From an uncultured Pseudomonadota bacterium (lineage in GTDB: Bacteria; Myxococcota_A; UBA796; GCA-2862545), in NCBI GenBank assembly GCA_903861005.1, contig CAIOSP010000045.1:1-64000 (forward strand): a stretch of 64,000 nt of DNA. The letters are read 5' to 3'. Below the pieces are notes generated by a model that saw nothing but the letters and a program-made list of their open reading frames with translations, was not told the origin of the DNA and made no database searches. The translations under genes were made by a program, and so were the position numbers. Below are positions 62,733 through 64,000 of the stretch, one piece after another. Each line of letters begins with the position of its first letter. The stretch's first letter is position 1.

Positions 62733-64000
62733 GTGGCCGCCCCCGTGAACGCGGCGAGCAGCGCGCCGGCGAGCAACAGCACCATCGACAGGCCCATCGC
62801 CGCCTCCGCCAGATCCTGGTGCCGCACGAACATCTCCGGGTCGAGCGCGGCCTCGACCGACGCCAGCGACTTGGTGCGCCGCACGTCGCTCTCCTCCGCG
62901 TCTAGGTTGACCGCGACCCAGCCGACGCGCGGACCGTCCGTCACGCGGACCTCGTACGCACCCGGCTTGTCGGCGGTGAACACCGCGCGACCGGACTGAA
63001 GCGTGGCGCGCACGGCGCTGCCGTCGGGCCCGCGCACGTCGACGTCGCTGATGCCGTCCGAGAGCGGGACCTCGACCCGCGCGCCGATGGTGGCCTCCAC
63101 CCGCGCGACGGCGCCGTCGGACTCAGCGCCGAGCCAGCCCGCGATGCGCTGCGTCAGGGGCACGAAGGCGGCCTGGAGCGGCAGGTTGCTCCAGCCGAGG
63201 TCGATGCTGCTGGTCCAGACCAGCACGTGGCCCTGGCCCACGTCGCGCGAGACGAGCGCCGGCACGCCGCCGGTGAAGCGCAGCAGCGTGCGCACGTCGC
63301 CCGAGTCCGCGTACGGCTCAAGCGTCATCACGCGCCACGCGCCGATGTGGGTGAACGCACCCCGGCCGCCGCGCGCGAACGGCTCGAAGGGCGCGCGTGA
63401 GGTGTCGGGCAGCTCGAGCGGGACGGGCTCCTCGGCGCGGTCCGCTAGGCTCTCGGGGCCGCGGAAGGGCGACGGCAGGAGGCCCGCGAGCGCCGCGTTG
63501 TACCGATCGGCGGTGATGTTGTCCCCGACCGAGATCACGACCGAACCGCCGCGGCGGACGAAGTCACGCAGTCGCGCGCCGAACGGGCCTGGGTCCGCGA
63601 CGTTGGCCAGGAAGACCAGGCGGTGCGTGGTGGGATCGAGCGCGCCCAGGCCCTTGGGGCTGACGACCTCGGGGACGACGCCGTTGCTGGATCCGCCCCA
63701 CGGCGCGAGCGCGCGCTCCAGGAAGTACACCTCGGAGCGGACGGGCGTGTCGCCAGGGTCGCCGTCGACGATGAGCACGCGCGACGCGCCGACCTGCGGG
63801 AGGTGGAACCACCGCGAGTCGTCGAGCGCGAGGTCAGGGTCATCACAGGTGACGCGCCCGACGCCGCTGGCCGCCTGACGTGGGATGGTGACGCGCGCCT
63901 CGGCCTCGCCGCCCGCGGGCGCGTCGACGAACACCGGGATGCTCTGGCCGTCTGGGAGCACGACCTCACACGGCGCCTCGCGGGTGGTGGGGCCGTAGTT
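62729..64000 (-). CDS. BatA/VWA-type membrane protein, truncated by the right edge
   Basis: The C-terminal 423 residues of a protein that continues beyond base 64000. The frame is open to the edge (upstream residues read NYGPTTREAPCEVVLPDG), so the GTG at 63961 is not necessarily the start. It contains a Rossmann-like segment (RVLIVDGDPGDTPVRSEVYF and VFLANVADPGPFG then GGSVVISVGDNI), a beta-rich region and C-terminal membrane helix (AAMGLSMVLLLAGALLAAFT). This is the layout of BatA-like proteins with an N-terminal VWA domain, which would lie outside. The stop overlaps the DUF4159 ATG. A MoxR ATPase and DUF58 gene are expected further right. Confidence 0.8.
   Translation of the reverse strand, partial: NYGPTTREAPCEVVLPDGQSIPVFVDAPAGGEAEARVTIPRQAASGVGRVTCDDPDLALDDSRWFHLPQVGASRVLIVDGDPGDTPVRSEVYFLERALAPWGGSSNGVVPEVVSPKGLGALDPTTHRLVFLANVADPGPFGARLRDFVRRGGSVVISVGDNITADRYNAALAGLLPSPFRGPESLADRAEEPVPLELPDTSRAPFEPFARGGRGAFTHIGAWRVMTLEPYADSGDVRTLLRFTGGVPALVSRDVGQGHVLVWTSSIDLGWSNLPLQAAFVPLTQRIAGWLGAESDGAVARVEATIGARVEVPLSDGISDVDVRGPDGSAVRATLQSGRAVFTADKPGAYEVRVTDGPRVGWVAVNLDAEESDVRRTKSLASVEAALDPEMFVRHQDLAEAAMGLSMVLLLAGALLAAFTGAAT

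Overview
The window is a very GC-rich (by eye about 70%), gene-dense bacterial chromosome segment with strong G/C bias at third codon positions. The gene content points to Myxococcota (former Deltaproteobacteria). One exoprotein ends in a MYXO-CTERM-like tail. Several surface lipoproteins carry MopE-type or thrombospondin-3-type Asp/Cys repeats. There is a Ser/Thr kinase with a PEGA-like tail, a YhhN (lysoplasmalogenase-family) protein, a divergent second-type EF-G and a Lys/Ala histone H1-like protein. No rRNA, tRNA, IS element, phage gene or CRISPR array was seen.

Layout. 0.2-6.7 kb (minus): smc (very long arms), ftsY, zapA and a DUF2752 membrane protein. 7.0-9.7 kb: a tiny basic protein, a CNT nucleoside transporter and a divergent haloalkane-dehalogenase-like hydrolase. 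10.0-17.2 kb (plus): a compact Tad/Flp-type secretion operon cpaB-cpaE-cpaF-tadB-tadC-tadG-tadE-tadE, with no pilin, secretin or prepilin peptidase, preceded by a sigma54-like site. 17.4-23.8 kb (plus): B12-type radical SAM protein, GT2 glycosyltransferase, acetyl-CoA synthetase, secreted beta-propeller-like protein and low-molecular-weight phosphatase. 23.9-27.1 kb (minus): PEGA-type kinase and argS. 27.2-31.9 kb: a lipoprotein hydrolase and a MopE/beta-helix lipoprotein. 32.0-37.8 kb: HD phosphohydrolase, Tet-like MFS exporter, an unusual pseudokinase-PP2C fusion, a calcineurin-like phosphatase and a P-type ATPase remnant. 37.7-40.5 kb: OmpA-family outer-membrane protein coupled to the MYXO-CTERM-like protein. 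40.7-50.3 kb: a redox and stress set (GMC oxidoreductase, TetR, short QueG-like Fe-S protein, CBS protein, DksA-like zinc finger, glutathione peroxidase, YhhN, thioesterase, pirin, GST) mixed with lipoproteins. 50.4-54.7 kb: carAB. 54.8-57.4 kb: a zinc-ribbon membrane protein, an H1-like gene with a clear terminator, and a decaying lipoprotein gene with an octanucleotide repeat. 57.4-64.0 kb (minus): EF-G paralogue, a DUF5989 miniprotein and three overlapping membrane-protein genes of the MoxR-associated VWA/DUF4159 type, the first running off the right edge.

Themes. Reversible protein phosphorylation is heavily represented: one intact kinase, one pseudokinase-phosphatase fusion, one LMW phosphatase and one metallophosphatase, the kinase and LMW phosphatase genes being convergent. 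The cell surface is also prominent: the Tad machine, an OmpA-type anchor and several lipoproteins or exoproteins that share Asp-Thr-Asp linkers. The least familiar objects are the pseudokinase-PP2C fusion, the incomplete Tad operon, the shared DTD linker family and the octanucleotide-repeat lipoprotein gene. All functional statements rest on reading motifs by eye; no database search was run.
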